A stretch of DNA of 64,000 nucleotides from Saprospiraceae bacterium (GTDB lineage Bacteria > Bacteroidota > Bacteroidia > Chitinophagales > Saprospiraceae), in contig JADJNF010000010.1 in assembly GCA_016714445.1 (NCBI GenBank), positions 357,501 through 421,500 on the forward strand, in the 5' to 3' direction. The notes under the pieces were generated by a model. It did no database searches. It saw nothing but the letters and a program-made list of their open reading frames with translations, and was not told where the DNA came from. The translations under genes and the position numbers were made by a program. Of the stretch, positions 34,132 to 43,928 are shown piece after piece; positions within the stretch are counted from its first letter, which is position 1; each line of letters opens with the position of its first letter.

Positions 34132-35100
34132 ATGTCTTATCTTGACACCACCTATGATGTTTATAAAACGGCTGCCATGACTCCAGATGTGGGACTTTGC
34201 TGCACCACCACGCCCATCTGGCAACTTCCAGGATTAAAAATACCGGTCATCATGCAGCAGATGAATTATGGATGTGGCAGTACTGTAAACCCTCGTGATC
34301 TTGGCAATAATCCTGTAATACTTTATGTAGGTGTTGGAGGTGGCATGGAACTACTGCAATTTTCGTATTTTAACAGAAGAAAAGGTGGTGTAATCGGCGT
34401 AGATATTGTAGACGAAATGCTCGAAGCATCGGCAAAAAACTTTGTTATAGCTGAAAACGAAAATGATTGGTTTGTATCTGACTTTGTGGAACTCAGGAAA
34501 GGCAGTGCCCTGGATTTGCCAATTGAAGAAAATACTATTGATGTGGCAGCCCAAAATTGTCTTTTCAATATTTTTAAAATGGATGACCTTAAACTGGCTT
34601 TGTCGGAAATGTACCGCGTCCTTAAACCTGGCGGAAGACTGGTTCTGTCAGATCCGACCTGTGAAACCAAGATGAGCGATACTTTGATCAATGATGAACG
34701 GCTAAGAGCATTGTGCTTAAGCGGGGCACTTCCACTGGCCGATTATCTTAAGACCATTACTGAAACCGGCTTCGGCACTGTTGAAGTAAGAGCCAAACGA
34801 CCTTATCGCATTCTTGACACTAAACATTATGATACAGATCAACTGATTTATATAGAAAGTGTGGAAGTGTGTGCCATCAAAGATCCTATGCCTGCAGACG
34901 GACCATGTATTTTTACAGGAAAAACAGCGATTTACTATGGTGACGATGCATTTTTTGATGACAACAAAGGACATACTTTAATGCAAAATCAACCACTCTC
35001 TGTCTGTGACAAGACGGCTGGTGCATTAAAAAAACTTGGAAGAGATGATATTTTTATTTCCGAATCGACTTTCTTTTATGACGGTGGTGGCTGCTGTTAA
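34132..35100 (+). CDS. arsM: ArsM-type arsenite (arsenosugar-pathway) methyltransferase
   Basis: 322 residues. A class I SAM-binding fold begins at 'ILYVGVGGGMELLQF' and runs to 'MYRVLKPGGRLVLSDP'. It carries the N-terminal cysteine pair 'DVGLCCTTTPIWQLP', the 'NYGCGSTVNPRD' block and the terminal 'GGGCC', which match the Bacteroidota/cyanobacterial ArsM subgroup associated with arsenosugar synthesis. It would transfer methyl groups from SAM to As(III). The usual partner arsS and other ars genes are not beside it; tpiA follows 40 bases later. The assignment rests on motif recall, so the substrate should be treated as probable. Confidence 0.68.
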   Translation: MSYLDTTYDVYKTAAMTPDVGLCCTTTPIWQLPGLKIPVIMQQMNYGCGSTVNPRDLGNNPVILYVGVGGGMELLQFSYFNRRKGGVIGVDIVDEMLEASAKNFVIAENENDWFVSDFVELRKGSALDLPIEENTIDVAAQNCLFNIFKMDDLKLALSEMYRVLKPGGRLVLSDPTCETKMSDTLINDERLRALCLSGALPLADYLKTITETGFGTVEVRAKRPYRILDTKHYDTDQLIYIESVEVCAIKDPMPADGPCIFTGKTAIYYGDDAFFDDNKGHTLMQNQPLSVCDKTAGALKKLGRDDIFISESTFFYDGGGCC

Positions 35101-35111
35101 CAATATTATTT

Positions 35112-35119
35112 TAATTTTG
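35112..35119 (+). promoter_or_regulatory. -7 element of tpiA
   Basis: TAATTTTG lies 21 bp before the tpiA ATG in the short gap after arsM. The -33 region, which would fall at the end of arsM, is not convincing, so readthrough from arsM is equally possible. Confidence 0.35.
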
Positions 35120-35140
35120 TGCCTTTAAAAAAATAAAATC

Positions 35141-35896
35141 ATGTCAAGAAAAAATATCGCCGCTGGAAACTGGAAGATGAATACCACTATTGAAGAAGGA
35201 ATTGATCTTGCACAGCTCATAGCGGGCGCTGAAAGAAGCAAAGAAGTAATTACCATATTGGGTGTACCCTTCACTCATATTTATCCACTTCAGAAAAAAA
35301 TAAAAGTCAGTTCAAAGGTATTGCTGGCAGCACAAAATTGTCACCATAAAACCTCTGGTGCTTACACCGGTGAGATATCTCCAACCATGCTTGCAGCTAT
35401 GAAAGTGCCATATGTCATCATAGGCCATTCAGAAAGAAGGGAATATAATCACGAAGACAATGCACTTCTCGCGGCCAAACTCAGAGCAGCTCTGGATGCC
35501 GGACTAAAAGTTATTTTTTGCTGCGGCGAAGCACTAGACATCAGAAAAGCAGGAAGTCACGTGTCGCATGTCAAAAATCAGTTGGTAGAGTCCTTATTTC
35601 AGCTTGATGCCAAAGAAATGAAAAATATAGTCATCGCATACGAACCTATCTGGGCTATCGGCACAGGTGAAACAGCATCTCCGGCTCAGGCACAGGAAAT
35701 GCATGCTGCCATCAGGTCCATGCTACAGATAAAATATGGAAAAAGAGTAGCTGAAAATACAAGCATCTTGTACGGCGGATCTGTAAAAGGAAACAATGCA
35801 AAAGAACTGTTCAGTCAACCCGATGTAGATGGTGGTCTGGTAGGCGGTGCATCGCTAAATGGTGCTGAATTTGTTCAGATCATCAATTCATTCTGA
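35141..35896 (+). CDS. tpiA: Triose-phosphate isomerase
   Basis: 251 residues, the full family length. 'AAGNWKMNTT' supplies the catalytic lysine, 'VIIGHSERREY' the electrophilic histidine, and 'YEPIWAIGTGETASP' the catalytic glutamate and flexible loop 6. 'YGGSVKGNN' and 'GGLVGGASL' bind the phosphate. It interconverts dihydroxyacetone phosphate and glyceraldehyde 3-phosphate in the cytosol. fumC follows 53 bases later. Confidence 0.97.
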   Translation: MSRKNIAAGNWKMNTTIEEGIDLAQLIAGAERSKEVITILGVPFTHIYPLQKKIKVSSKVLLAAQNCHHKTSGAYTGEISPTMLAAMKVPYVIIGHSERREYNHEDNALLAAKLRAALDAGLKVIFCCGEALDIRKAGSHVSHVKNQLVESLFQLDAKEMKNIVIAYEPIWAIGTGETASPAQAQEMHAAIRSMLQIKYGKRVAENTSILYGGSVKGNNAKELFSQPDVDGGLVGGASLNGAEFVQIINSF

Positions 35897-35949
35897 TTTT
35901 AATCACCTTTTTGTCCTGAATACAAGTTTTAATATCAAAATATAAAATT

Positions 35950-37335
35950 ATGAGCCAATTCAGAAAAGAAAAAGACAGCATGGGATACATCGATGTACCT
36001 GCTGATAAATACTGGGGTGCGCAAACCCAAAGATCATCCGACAATTTCAAAATCGGAGGACATCGAATGCCAAAAGAAATTATCAACGCTTTTGCAGTCC
36101 TGAAAATGGCAGCTGCCAGAGCCAATTTTGATCTCGGTGTGCTGACTGAAGAAAAAAAGGTATTGATAGAAGCAGTTTGTCAGGAAATCATGGATGGCAA
36201 ACTTGATGACCAATTTCCGCTTGTAGTGTGGCAGACCGGCTCAGGAACCCAATCAAACATGAACCTGAATGAGGTGATTGCAAACAGAGGGCACGTCATC
36301 CATGGTGGTACGCTGGACGATGCAAAAAAAATACTGCACCCCAATGATGATGTCAATAAATCGCAGTCTTCCAATGATACTTTCCCAACGGCTATGCACA
36401 TCGCTGCTTACAAGGTCCTGGTAGATGTGACCATTCCCGGCCTGGAAATTCTCAGAGATACTTTGAAGGAGAAATCTGAAAAATTTATGCAAGTCGTCAA
36501 AATAGGACGTACCCATTTTATGGATGCCACGCCTCTGACCCTTGGACAGGAACTTTCAGGATATGTGGCCCAACTCAACCATGGTATCAAAGCCATAAAA
36601 AACAGTTTTGATCATCTGTCAGAACTGGCTCTCGGTGGTACGGCTGTAGGTACAGGTCTGAATACACCAAAAGGGTATGACGTACTGGTTGCAAAAAAAA
36701 TTGCAGAAATCAGTGGTCTTCCATTTATCACAGGCACCAATAAATTTGAAGGACTTGCGGCACATGATGCCATCGTAGAAGCCCATGGCGCGCTGAAAAC
36801 TGTGGCCGTATCCCTGATGAAAATCGGTAATGACATAAGAATGCTGGCTTCCGGTCCCAGATGCGGCATCGGTGAAATCAACATACCTGAAAATGAACCG
36901 GGATCTTCCATCATGCCCGGAAAGGTAAATCCTACTCAATCAGAAGCCCTTACTATGGCAATGGCGCAGGTGATGGGCAACGACGTAGCCATCAATATAG
37001 GCGGAATGAGCGGACACTTCGAGCTAAATGTTTTTAAGCCGGTGATGATTTACAATTTCCTGATGTCGGCCAATCTGATCGGGGACGCCTGTGTGAGTTT
37101 TAATGAACATTGTGCCGTAGGGATTGAAGCCAATGAAGCACGGATAAAATTTAATCTGGACAATTCATTGATGCTGGTGACCGCGCTCAATACTAAAATA
37201 GGTTATGACAAAGCAGCAGAAATAGCCAAAAAAGCACATAAAGAAGGTACTACACTCAAGCAGGCAGCAATGGATTTGAGTTATCTTACTTCCGATGAAT
37301 TTGATGCATGGGTGAGACCGGAAGAAATGATATAA
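35950..37335 (+). CDS. fumC: Class II fumarate hydratase
   Basis: 461 residues. Signature motifs of the fumarase/aspartase superfamily are intact: 'TGSGTQSNMNLNEVIANRG', 'SSNDTFPTAMHIAA', 'GRTHFMDATPLTLGQELSGY' and the catalytic-loop signature 'GSSIMPGKVNPTQSEA'. The 'THFMDATP' motif is that of fumarase, not aspartase or argininosuccinate lyase. It converts fumarate to malate in the TCA cycle. The next gene begins 5 bases after the stop. Confidence 0.96.
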   Translation: MSQFRKEKDSMGYIDVPADKYWGAQTQRSSDNFKIGGHRMPKEIINAFAVLKMAAARANFDLGVLTEEKKVLIEAVCQEIMDGKLDDQFPLVVWQTGSGTQSNMNLNEVIANRGHVIHGGTLDDAKKILHPNDDVNKSQSSNDTFPTAMHIAAYKVLVDVTIPGLEILRDTLKEKSEKFMQVVKIGRTHFMDATPLTLGQELSGYVAQLNHGIKAIKNSFDHLSELALGGTAVGTGLNTPKGYDVLVAKKIAEISGLPFITGTNKFEGLAAHDAIVEAHGALKTVAVSLMKIGNDIRMLASGPRCGIGEINIPENEPGSSIMPGKVNPTQSEALTMAMAQVMGNDVAINIGGMSGHFELNVFKPVMIYNFLMSANLIGDACVSFNEHCAVGIEANEARIKFNLDNSLMLVTALNTKIGYDKAAEIAKKAHKEGTTLKQAAMDLSYLTSDEFDAWVRPEEMI

Positions 37336-37340
37336 GAACA

Positions 37341-38360
37341 ATGAAAAATGCATTTTGGCTGATTACTTTTCTTACTTTATTTCTTTCTTGTAAAACATAC
37401 AAGCCGGAGTATACGTACCAGGAATCCAGGATCGAGCCGGTGGACTATTCCAACATCAAGTTCTGGGCTGCCCACCCGGACAAAACAGATGAATCAGATC
37501 GCACTCCTGAAAGAGAAACCGTCACTTATGACCACCTGATAGCCGATGTATTTTTTATCCACCCCACCACCTATACCGGAGATAAAGGTCAGGATAAATG
37601 GAATGGAACCATGGAAGATCAAAAGCTGAATAAAAAAACGGATGAAGGAACTATCCGTTTTCAGGCGAGTGTTTTCAATCACGCAGGCAGGGTTTTTGCT
37701 CCACGATACCGGCAAGCCCATCTTCAGGCATATTTTACCAAAGATAAAGTTTCAGCCAAAAAAGCATTTAACCTGGCATATGAAGATGTCAAACAAGCCT
37801 TTGATTATTATTTAAATCATCTGAACAACGGTCGACCCATTATTATAGCCGGACATAGTCAGGGCACCAATCATGCAGAACGTCTTTTGGAAGAATATTT
37901 TACTGGAAAGCCGCTCAAAGAGAAACTGGTGGCAGCCTACCTGATCGGAATGCCGGTACGTAAGGACAGATTTACAGATATTTTCCCATGTAAGGACAGT
38001 AGCGATACGGGATGTTTCGTCTCCTGGCGTACATTCAAAAAAGGCTACAAGTTGCCTGCAGGTATTTCAGAAGAAAATGTATGCGTTACCAATCCGATAT
38101 CATGGACGTGCGATGAAAATTATATCCCCAAAACTTCCAATCGAGGATCGCTGCTTTTTGATTTTAATAAAATCTATTTCCATCATATTGATGCACAGGT
38201 CAGCCATAATATACTCTGGGCCAATAAACCTAAATTTTTTGGCAGTATATTTTTGCGCACTAAAAACTATCACCCTGCTGATATCAACTTTTATTATTTT
38301 AATATAAGGGAAAATGCAAAGCATCGAGTTAATTCATTTCTATATAGTAAGGTAAAATAA
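37341..38360 (+). CDS. DUF3089 lipoprotein, alpha/beta-hydrolase-like
   Basis: 339 residues from the ATG at 37341, just after fumC; a GTG inside fumC (37308) is less likely because the ATG begins a proper lipoprotein signal ('ITFLTLFLSCK'). DUF3089 features are 'ADVFFIHPTTYTG', 'FNHAGRVFAPRYRQAHLQAYF' and the nucleophile elbow 'IIAGHSQGTNHAERLL' with the serine of a hydrolase triad. It is probably an envelope esterase or lipase-like enzyme of unknown substrate. It ends at a strong bidirectional terminator. Confidence 0.85.
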   Translation: MKNAFWLITFLTLFLSCKTYKPEYTYQESRIEPVDYSNIKFWAAHPDKTDESDRTPERETVTYDHLIADVFFIHPTTYTGDKGQDKWNGTMEDQKLNKKTDEGTIRFQASVFNHAGRVFAPRYRQAHLQAYFTKDKVSAKKAFNLAYEDVKQAFDYYLNHLNNGRPIIIAGHSQGTNHAERLLEEYFTGKPLKEKLVAAYLIGMPVRKDRFTDIFPCKDSSDTGCFVSWRTFKKGYKLPAGISEENVCVTNPISWTCDENYIPKTSNRGSLLFDFNKIYFHHIDAQVSHNILWANKPKFFGSIFLRTKNYHPADINFYYFNIRENAKHRVNSFLYSKVK

Positions 38361-38398
38361 CAATCGCAGTCCCTTTTCATTATAAAGGACTGCGATTG
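38361..38398. terminator. Bidirectional terminator between convergent genes
   Basis: A perfect 12-bp stem CAATCGCAGTCC/GGACTGCGATTG with a 14-base loop lies directly after the DUF3089 stop and 20 bp before the stop of the convergent TonB receptor gene. It can serve both transcripts. Confidence 0.75.
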
Positions 38399-38418
38399 TA
38401 TTATTTGGTCAGTAAGAT

Positions 38419-41082
38419 TTAAAATCTGAACCCTACCCTTCCGAAAAGGTACATGCCTGAAAATCCCATTTGTACAGAATCCCAGTAGCCACCTGAATCT
38501 GTCCAGTCAGCATCTTGCTGTGTAGGATATTTATTCAGCAGATTATTGGCACCGACTGTAAAGCTCAATTTTGAAGAAATGTGATACTGCGCGCTCAAAT
38601 CCAATACCAAAGCCGGATCATAGACATCTTTTGATGCTTCCAATGCAGCACCAGGTGTACCGCCGAAATCGTCATCAGACTCAAACACTTCCCATCCAAG
38701 TAAAGTAATTCCGCTGAATTGGGTGAGTGCCAGGCCTGCTTCAAACTTAGGAGAAACAAATCGGGTATTGAAACCGAATTTATACTCAGGTGCTGAAGCT
38801 TTCAAAAAGTATTGTTCTCTTGGCCCATAAAATACATCTGCATCCAGATTTCCATTGTTTATTTTCTCTATGTCTATTTTGTTGATATTACCGATCAGGC
38901 CAAAATGTAAAGTATTTTCACCCATGATGTGTTTATAGTTTAAAACCATATCTAATCCTGATGTTTTGGTATCCAGTCCATTGGCAAAAAACTGAGCTGA
39001 CTCTACATTGATACCTAGTTGTGTCGCATCAAAATAATCGGTCAGTACAATTCTGTCATTGATCTTAATCTGATAGGCATCTATGGTAGCCGTAAAATTT
39101 CCTTTCGAAAAAGTCACGCCCAAACTTACATTTTGTGCTGTCTCCTGAGTCAGTTCCTGGATACCAAATCCTCTGGTCACCGGACTATTGTTTGGTGAAA
39201 GCAACACCTCACTTGCCGTACCACCTACAAAATTGGTAAATTTAAGATTGTAATATTTTTGAGCCAAAGAAGGAGCCCTGAATCCTGAAGACAATGATCC
39301 CCTCAGCGCCAAAGCATCAGATATTTTATATCGGGAAGCCAATTTGTAATTGACCGTATTGCCAAAATCGCTGTAATCTTCATACCTGAGTGCACCGCTT
39401 AAAAGAAAAGCATCTGACAAATTTATCTCGCTATCCACATAAAAAGACAGGTTCGATCTGAATTTATCCACCGTATTTGCCGGACTATAGCCTGGAAAAC
39501 CCTGAGATCCGCCGGGTCTTTCTTCCCCTGTGACAGGATCTACTGGTATCACCTGAGATGGATTGGTCACTGGTACACCATTCACATCATAGACTGCGTA
39601 TGAACCGGTCTCCCCTTCAAAAATGACAAAGTTTTCAGTTCGGTACTCTGTACCCAAAGCGAGATTAAATCCTTTCAATATATTTTTGTAATATTTGGAA
39701 AAGTCCAGACCTGTGGTATTTTGTGAAAGACTGTGTCCTCCTGCATCAAATTCAGTGGGTGATGCTTCTTCCAGCGAGGCATTAATCGTATTTTTGATCT
39801 GATAATGGAATTTATTTTTACCGAATGTATTGTTGAAATCTACTTTCCAGCCATTGTCCATCTCATGTCGCAGACCGGCAGACATAGAGCCATCAGTAAT
39901 GATAGAAGTAATCCTGGGAGTAAAACCGTTCGGATAAATGCCAATCACGTTTCGGGGTGTTTCATTGTCTCTGGAAAACGCAAATGCATCTGTGTCTCTG
40001 TAATTCCGTCCGCCAAAAGCATATAATTCTGTTTTCCTGGATAATGGGACGGCTGCATTCACCATAAAATTAAATCCGTCTATGGCAGCTTCGCCAAATC
40101 CCTGTCTGAAGCTGGCTCCCGGTCTCAGTGTCCTGGCTTTTGAAATGAGTTCTGAAGTCAGATTGATAAATCCACCATCTTCACCGACTTTCATACCATA
40201 ATTGGTGCCCACTTTTACCGTATTTCCATCAAAAGATTTGTCTGAATCGTACAATCTGTTTTTACCGTCAGCATTGGGTGTACCTGCTGCAAAAGTTCCT
40301 TGAGATGCAGTACTGGATGTGCCATAAGTAATGTTACCTCTCAAAGCATCCGTCTGATCATTCAATACGATATTTATCACTCCTGCGATAGCATCCGAGC
40401 CGTACTGAGCAGAAGCACCATCACGCAGCACTTCGATTCTTTTTATAGCTGAGACCGGAATGGCATTCATATCAGTACCTGTATTGCCACGACCTCTGGT
40501 ACCAAATACATTGATGAGGGAAGATTGATGTCTTCTTTTACCGTTGATCAACACCAGTGTCTGGTCAGGACCAAGACCTCTTAGTGTTGCGGGGTCGATA
40601 TGGTCAGCACCATCAGATCCTGATTGTTTGGAAGCATTAAAAGACGGGGCAGCATATTGTAATATCTGATTTATCTCCACCTGGCCGTTTCGGGTCTGAA
40701 TATCCGATAAATCAATGATGTCAATGGCTACTGCTGAATTGGTGGATGATCGTTTGAAACTTCGTGAACCTACCACCTGTACTTCTCCCAACAGCAATCC
40801 TTCCAGCAAAGTAATATTTACTTCCGTACTTCCGCCGATTGGCTTGATCTGAGTAGTGTATCCAATGTAACTAAAGGTGAGTGAACCATTTAATCCGGCT
40901 ACTTTCAGCATATATTTGCCATCTACATCCGTTATGGTGCCATTTGTAGTACCGGTTTCAGTGACATTAACGCCGGGAAGACCGAATCCACTTTCATCCG
41001 TGACAGTACCCACTACATTTTGTGCCTGGATACTACATGTCATCAGGAAGAAAAAAAAGAAAAATGCAAATTGTTGTTTCAT
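38419..41082 (-). CDS. TonB-dependent outer-membrane receptor
   Basis: 887 residues. A signal peptide (with seven phenylalanines) ends at 'SIQAQ'. A carboxypeptidase-regulatory-like beta-sandwich ('VVGTVTDESGFGLPGVNVTETGT', about 22-105) is followed by the plug domain ('TLRGLGPDQTLVLINGKRRHQSS', 'IKRIEVLRDGASAQYGSDAIAGVINIVL') and a beta-barrel ending in the aromatic 'YLFGRVGFRF'. It takes up an unknown ligand using TonB/ExbBD energy. There is no SusD partner and the plug lacks SusC features, so a metal-chelate or other small-molecule receptor is as likely as a glycan one. Confidence 0.93.
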   Translation of the reverse strand: MKQQFAFFFFFFLMTCSIQAQNVVGTVTDESGFGLPGVNVTETGTTNGTITDVDGKYMLKVAGLNGSLTFSYIGYTTQIKPIGGSTEVNITLLEGLLLGEVQVVGSRSFKRSSTNSAVAIDIIDLSDIQTRNGQVEINQILQYAAPSFNASKQSGSDGADHIDPATLRGLGPDQTLVLINGKRRHQSSLINVFGTRGRGNTGTDMNAIPVSAIKRIEVLRDGASAQYGSDAIAGVINIVLNDQTDALRGNITYGTSSTASQGTFAAGTPNADGKNRLYDSDKSFDGNTVKVGTNYGMKVGEDGGFINLTSELISKARTLRPGASFRQGFGEAAIDGFNFMVNAAVPLSRKTELYAFGGRNYRDTDAFAFSRDNETPRNVIGIYPNGFTPRITSIITDGSMSAGLRHEMDNGWKVDFNNTFGKNKFHYQIKNTINASLEEASPTEFDAGGHSLSQNTTGLDFSKYYKNILKGFNLALGTEYRTENFVIFEGETGSYAVYDVNGVPVTNPSQVIPVDPVTGEERPGGSQGFPGYSPANTVDKFRSNLSFYVDSEINLSDAFLLSGALRYEDYSDFGNTVNYKLASRYKISDALALRGSLSSGFRAPSLAQKYYNLKFTNFVGGTASEVLLSPNNSPVTRGFGIQELTQETAQNVSLGVTFSKGNFTATIDAYQIKINDRIVLTDYFDATQLGINVESAQFFANGLDTKTSGLDMVLNYKHIMGENTLHFGLIGNINKIDIEKINNGNLDADVFYGPREQYFLKASAPEYKFGFNTRFVSPKFEAGLALTQFSGITLLGWEVFESDDDFGGTPGAALEASKDVYDPALVLDLSAQYHISSKLSFTVGANNLLNKYPTQQDADWTDSGGYWDSVQMGFSGMYLFGRVGFRF

Positions 41083-41232
41083 GTTTTGATTTTTAAAGTG
41101 AACGAATGACGAAATCAGATCAAATGTAATTAATTTGGAGATAAGATAAATAGTTAAGATATAAAAGTTCTGTAAATATGGACGAAAAAATCAATTCGTA
41201 ATTCTACATTCGTAATTCATAATTGAGAAAAA

Positions 41233-43692
41233 CTAATACGGATCGACATCAATATTTACCCTGACTGATTTACATGCAGGGATTAATCTGAGTTTTTCTC
41301 TTTCTTCCAGTATGATTTGTTTTATTTTGCTGACCACTTTAGAATCCTTTTCCATTTTTATGGTGATGGTTTGGATATACTGTCCTCTGATCCTGGATAT
41401 GGAAGGTACGGCAGGACCAATGATGCGGTTTCCGATCAGTTTTCGTACCATATCTGCATAAACTCCGGCAGCATGGGCACAGGTACCGGCGTTTTTATGC
41501 AATAGTTCGATTTGTATCATCCTGAAATATGGCGGATACACAAAAGCCTTTCGTTCTGCAGATTCTCTCTCAAAAAAACGGTCATACATGTGATGCATGG
41601 TTTCGATGATGACCGGATGTGATGGGTCATAAGTCTGTATGATGACCTGACCCTGAATTGCCCTTCTTCCTGCCCTGCCTGACACCTGAGTGAGCAATTG
41701 GAATGCTCTTTCGTTGGCCCTCAGATCAGGATACCTTAAGATGGCATCCGCATTAAGGACGCCTACCAGTGAGATATTGCCGAAATCCAATCCCTTTGTG
41801 ATCATCTGAGTACCCACAAGTATATCTATGCGTCTCTCTTCAAAATCATGAATTATATTTTCAAATGCCACTTTGGTTTTAGCGGTATCCATATCAAGTC
41901 TGGCAATCAACGCTGTAGGAAATAATGATTTGATATCTTCTTCTATTTTTTCTGTACCAAAACCCTGTTCAAAAAGATCATGATTTCCACAGGCAGGACA
42001 TTGTACCGGGATTTTTGATCGTGTGCCGCAGTAGTGACATCGCAACTCATTAAATGCCTTATGTACCGTAAGATGTACATCACAATTGGCACAATCTGCT
42101 TTCCACCCGCACACGTGACAATTGATCGTAGGGGCGTATCCTCTTCTGTTCTGAAAAAGCAAAACCTGAGATTTGTTCACCAAAGCATCTTCGATGGCAG
42201 TGATCAGTTCATGACTGAAGATACCTTTGAATCGTTTATCTTTGTGTTCATCCTTAAGGTCTACGATTTTTATTTTTGGCAATACGGATTCTCCATGCCT
42301 GTCAGCCATATGTACTAATCCGTACTTTTTGTTTACAGCATTGGCATAGGACTCCAGACTGGGCGTCGCACTACCCAATACAATATCAGCACCAGCATGA
42401 TGACTCATATAAATGGCCGCATCTCTGGCATTGTATCTTGGATTTGGGTCATTTTGTTTGAATGAAGGGTCGTGTTCTTCATCAACTATCACAAGCCCCA
42501 GATGGATAAATGGAAGAAATATACCTGACCGTGCTGCGATTATGATTTTGGCACCCATCAGCGTTGCATTCCACATCTCCACCCTTTCCTGATTGTTCAT
42601 ACGACTGTGGTATACCAGTACATCAGCGCCAAAGATGGTTTTGAGCCTTTCGACCATGTGGTTTGTTAAGGCAATTTCGGGCAATAGATACAAGGACTGT
42701 TTGCCGGCAGCCAAATTTTGCTGTATCAGTTCGGCATATACTCTGGTCTTACCACTTCCTGTGATACCATGGAGCAGTACGGGTTGGTTATTTTCCAGAC
42801 AAACCCTTATTTCATCCAATGCAATAATTTGCTGATCGCTCAGTGACTGAAGCGCTTCTGTTTCATCATTGCTGATACCATTATTAAAAATTCTGCTCAG
42901 TCTTTGCTTGCTGACAGTAAAGATATCTTTTTTGACCAAAGCCTGTACTACACTGCTATCCGTTCCGGACAATTGACAAATATCAGATACAGGCAGGGTA
43001 AAATGTTTATTCCGCGACAATTGAACAAAAGCCAACAAAATTTTGGTTTGTTTTTCACTTTTAGTAACCAAATCAAACGCCTCCGTGAGCCGGTTAATGT
43101 CTGACTTATACGGTTCATTCAAAGTCATAAAACTGGCCATTTTTGGTTTGAATTTTTCTATCAATTCTTCCTTTATAGAAATGACCTTTTTGTCCAATAA
43201 ACTGCGCAAAACAGGAAATATAGTTTTTTTATTGAGAATTTCCTGGATCTGAAGGATGGTAAGTTCATTCTGAATCGACACCGCCTCAGCCACCAGATAT
43301 TCATCATCAGAAAGCTCGTGTACCTGCTCATCAAAATCTCCGTTATACACCACTCTCGTTTCACTTTCCAGCTTAAGGCCTGATGGCATGGCTACATTCA
43401 TCACTTCTCCGACCGTGCAGCAATAATAATCAGCCATCCATCGCCAGAGTGTGAGCTGATGTTCTGTTACCAAAGGCACTTTATCCAACATAGCCACGAT
43501 GGGTTTGGCCTTGTACTCCAGTGCCAGATCTTCATGAATTTCTGCTACGATAGCAGAATATAATTTATTTTTTAATGACACTTCCACCCTTACCCCTATT
43601 TTTATTGTGGATTGCATCTCTTCAGGGACTGAATAAGCATATAATTTGGGCAGTGCCAAAGGAAAAATTACGGTTACAAATTTTATTGGCAA
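41233..43692 (-). CDS. priA: Primosomal replication-restart helicase PriA
   Basis: 819 residues. An N-terminal DNA-binding domain ('FVTVIFPLALPKLYAYSVPEEMQ') is followed by the DExH helicase core with Walker A 'LLHGITGSGKTRVYAEL' and Walker B 'VIVDEEHDPSFKQ', then the PriA zinc region with four CxxC pairs ('CHVCG', 'CANC', 'CHYCG', 'CPAC') and 'VGTQMITKGLDFGNISLVGVL'. It reloads the replication fork at collapsed forks. The start is TTG, fitting the family N-terminus, with a -7 element 23 bp upstream. Confidence 0.96.
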   Translation of the reverse strand: MPIKFVTVIFPLALPKLYAYSVPEEMQSTIKIGVRVEVSLKNKLYSAIVAEIHEDLALEYKAKPIVAMLDKVPLVTEHQLTLWRWMADYYCCTVGEVMNVAMPSGLKLESETRVVYNGDFDEQVHELSDDEYLVAEAVSIQNELTILQIQEILNKKTIFPVLRSLLDKKVISIKEELIEKFKPKMASFMTLNEPYKSDINRLTEAFDLVTKSEKQTKILLAFVQLSRNKHFTLPVSDICQLSGTDSSVVQALVKKDIFTVSKQRLSRIFNNGISNDETEALQSLSDQQIIALDEIRVCLENNQPVLLHGITGSGKTRVYAELIQQNLAAGKQSLYLLPEIALTNHMVERLKTIFGADVLVYHSRMNNQERVEMWNATLMGAKIIIAARSGIFLPFIHLGLVIVDEEHDPSFKQNDPNPRYNARDAAIYMSHHAGADIVLGSATPSLESYANAVNKKYGLVHMADRHGESVLPKIKIVDLKDEHKDKRFKGIFSHELITAIEDALVNKSQVLLFQNRRGYAPTINCHVCGWKADCANCDVHLTVHKAFNELRCHYCGTRSKIPVQCPACGNHDLFEQGFGTEKIEEDIKSLFPTALIARLDMDTAKTKVAFENIIHDFEERRIDILVGTQMITKGLDFGNISLVGVLNADAILRYPDLRANERAFQLLTQVSGRAGRRAIQGQVIIQTYDPSHPVIIETMHHMYDRFFERESAERKAFVYPPYFRMIQIELLHKNAGTCAHAAGVYADMVRKLIGNRIIGPAVPSISRIRGQYIQTITIKMEKDSKVVSKIKQIILEEREKLRLIPACKSVRVNIDVDPY

Positions 43693-43714
43693 AATAGAAA
43701 TGTGTTACGGCTGA

Positions 43715-43722
43715 CAAAGGTA
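43715..43722 (-). promoter_or_regulatory. -7 element of priA
   Basis: TACCTTTG on the minus strand matches the phylum -7 consensus and would give a leader of about 15 bases before the TTG start at 43692, which supports that start. The -33 element is weak. Confidence 0.5.
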
Positions 43723-43928
43723 ATTATTCTCACAAAATAGTATTGAAAGTGGCGACGAAGAAATCCCCATGATGCAAACATTACAATTCGTTATGATTAA
43801 ATAGATCAGTTTATCCCCTGATTATCGAAGTTAAACAATTTCGCAAACCCGCCTGAACTCTATGTAGTAGGCAGGTAGTTCAAACAAATTCAACAACTGA
43901 GCAAAATTTAAAAATGATTACAAATGGT

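Noticed and set aside
38419..41082. SusC-type glycan receptor of a polysaccharide-utilisation locus
   Set aside because: No SusD gene or glycoside hydrolase is adjacent, and the plug lacks the SusC-specific pattern.
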